Shown here: positions 63,218-64,000 of the stretch, one piece after another
How positions within the stretch are numbered: position 1 is the first letter of the stretch
Layout of the letters: the number at the start of each line of letters is the position of its first letter
Assembly (NCBI GenBank): GCA_036495525.1
Contig: DASXMR010000013.1
Coordinates: 1 to 64,000, forward strand
DNA: 64,000 nucleotides
Direction: 5' to 3'
Source: DASXMR01 sp036495525
GTDB taxonomy: Bacteria; Actinomycetota; Actinomycetes; Streptosporangiales; Streptosporangiaceae
Notes under the pieces: model-generated
Database searches by the model: none
The model's input: the letters and a program-made list of their open reading frames with translations, nothing else
Told to the model about the DNA's origin: nothing
Position numbers and translations under genes: made by a program

Positions 63218-64000
63218 ATGGACTTCGGGATCCTCGGACCGGTCGAGGCGGTCAGCGCGGGGCGGCCCGTCGCACTTGGCCAGCCGGGCGTCCGGCTCGT
63301 GCTCGGGCTGCTGCTGCTCGAGCCCAACGCGGTGATCCCGGCCGAGCGCCTGATCGGCATGATGTGGGGCGACGACCCGCCAGCAACAGCAAGGGCCAGC
63401 TTGCAGAACCGGGTCGCGGCGCTGCGGACCCGGCTGCGCGGCGGCACGGCGTTGGTGCGCACCCGCGCTCCCGGCTACCTCGTCGAGGTTGAACCGCTGC
63501 GAATCGACGCGCATGCTTTCACCGCACAGGTCGGACAGGCGCGGCAGACGGCTGATCCGGCAGCCCGCGCCGAGATCCTCGACGGTGCGCTGCGGCTCTG
63601 GCGAGGTCCGTTGCTGGCCGACGTGATCGACGACGCCCTGCGGTGGCGGCTGGAGGCAACGCTGGCCGAGACGCGGCTGTCAGCGATCGAGCTACACGCC
63701 GAGGCCGAGCTGGACCGCGGTCAGCACGAGCTGCTGCTGAACCGGCTGAAGCAGGAGGTGGTCGAGCACCCGGCCAGGGAGCGGCTGGTGGCCTGCCTGA
63801 TGATCGCGCTCGCCAGGGCCGGCCGGCTGGGTGAGGCGCTGCAGAGCTACCGGGACCACCGCAGCCGGCTTGACCAGGATCTGGGCATCGCGCCCGGCCG
63901 GGCGCTCGAAGCGCTGCACGAGCACCTGCTGCGTGACGATCCCGCCACTGCCGTCTACCACCAGCCCGAGCCCGGCCGCCCGCTGAACTGCCGCTCCGCT
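63218..64000 (+). CDS. SARP/BTAD-family transcriptional regulator, 3' end outside window
   Basis: The frame is open from ATG 63218 to the window end (261 codons). It begins M-D-F-G-I-L-G-P-V-E-A and continues with an OmpR-like winged helix (R-L-V-L-G-L-L-L-L-E-P-N near 28; A-S-L-Q-N-R-V-A-A-L-R-T-R-L near 61; T-R-A-P-G-Y-L-V near 82). The BTAD domain follows (about 95-240; L-A-E-T-R-L-S-A-I-E near 148; A-L-Q-S-Y-R-D-H-R-S-R-L near 209; D-L-G-I-A-P-G near 223). This is the AfsR/SARP plan. Larger members add NB-ARC and TPR domains, so the truncated part may be long. GTG 63215 directly before the ATG is an equal start. Phased repeats upstream suggest autoregulation. Confidence 0.88.
   Translation, partial: MDFGILGPVEAVSAGRPVALGQPGVRLVLGLLLLEPNAVIPAERLIGMMWGDDPPATARASLQNRVAALRTRLRGGTALVRTRAPGYLVEVEPLRIDAHAFTAQVGQARQTADPAARAEILDGALRLWRGPLLADVIDDALRWRLEATLAETRLSAIELHAEAELDRGQHELLLNRLKQEVVEHPARERLVACLMIALARAGRLGEALQSYRDHRSRLDQDLGIAPGRALEALHEHLLRDDPATAVYHQPEPGRPLNCRSA

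Overview
This is GC-rich DNA of an actinomycete. The evidence is the mycothiol gene mshB, several actinobacteria-restricted families (DUF397, XRE regulators with DUF5753, DUF574-type methyltransferases, DUF3117, DUF6113, DUF6758, PaaX, SARP), frequent GTG/TTG starts and many 4-nt ATGA/GTGA overlaps. Secreted WNGxxW proteins and the regulatory family mix suggest a Streptosporangiales-like organism, but the order cannot be fixed from sequence alone. No rRNA, tRNA, transposase, prophage or CRISPR array was seen.

Left part (1-21.8 kb). A partial PH-like membrane protein and a secreted WNGxxW-repeat protein are followed by a vapBC toxin-antitoxin pair with an inverted-repeat operator. Next come a mycobacterial Sdh1-type succinate dehydrogenase operon (sdhC-sdhA-sdhB), a secreted protein with a strong terminator, a frameshifted P1 aminopeptidase coupled to an S9 peptidase, and mshB with a DUF6113 gene. 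A minus-strand catabolic run then reads ddaH-like, rocD, carboxyltransferase, biotin carboxylase/BCCP, crotonase, atuA-like. It joins arginine/ornithine catabolism to a branched acyl-CoA carboxylase route of leucine (Liu) or acyclic-terpene (Atu) type.

Middle (21.9-34 kb). The standout is a seven-gene, tightly overlapping minus-strand operon: two GT-C (GT39-like) membrane glycosyltransferases, two cellulose-synthase-like GT2 enzymes and three membrane-anchored GH26-like hydrolases. It looks like an exopolysaccharide machine that pairs each synthase with a hydrolase, but of GH26 rather than the GH6/GH8 partners usual in cellulose systems. One GT2 copy is cut by an amber codon exactly where its paralogue has Trp, while 49 homologous codons remain open behind it. 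A divergent gene encodes a single-span membrane protein with a very long disordered cytoplasmic arm.

Right part (34-64 kb). A second-type cysS and a divergent urease (fused ureAB plus ureC lacking the active-site flap Cys) come first. They are followed by a block ordered much like a mycobacterial chromosome segment: dapC, fdxA, folP2-like, a small membrane protein, tag, then DUF3117, O-methyltransferase, sigE-rseA-rseB-htrA-tatB and mrp. Between tag and paaX lies a regulatory insertion: a DUF574 methyltransferase with a deleted tandem copy, and a WhiJ/AbaA-like set (DUF397, XRE, DUF397, HATPase) whose two promoters share a TGTGNNNCACA palindrome. The window ends with CoA-lyase, Nudix, DUF6758, PHP, MarC and MBL-fold genes, then a secreted peptidoglycan-binding protein divergent from a truncated SARP regulator. 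Five 11-bp-phased repeats lie between these last two and look like a SARP operator.
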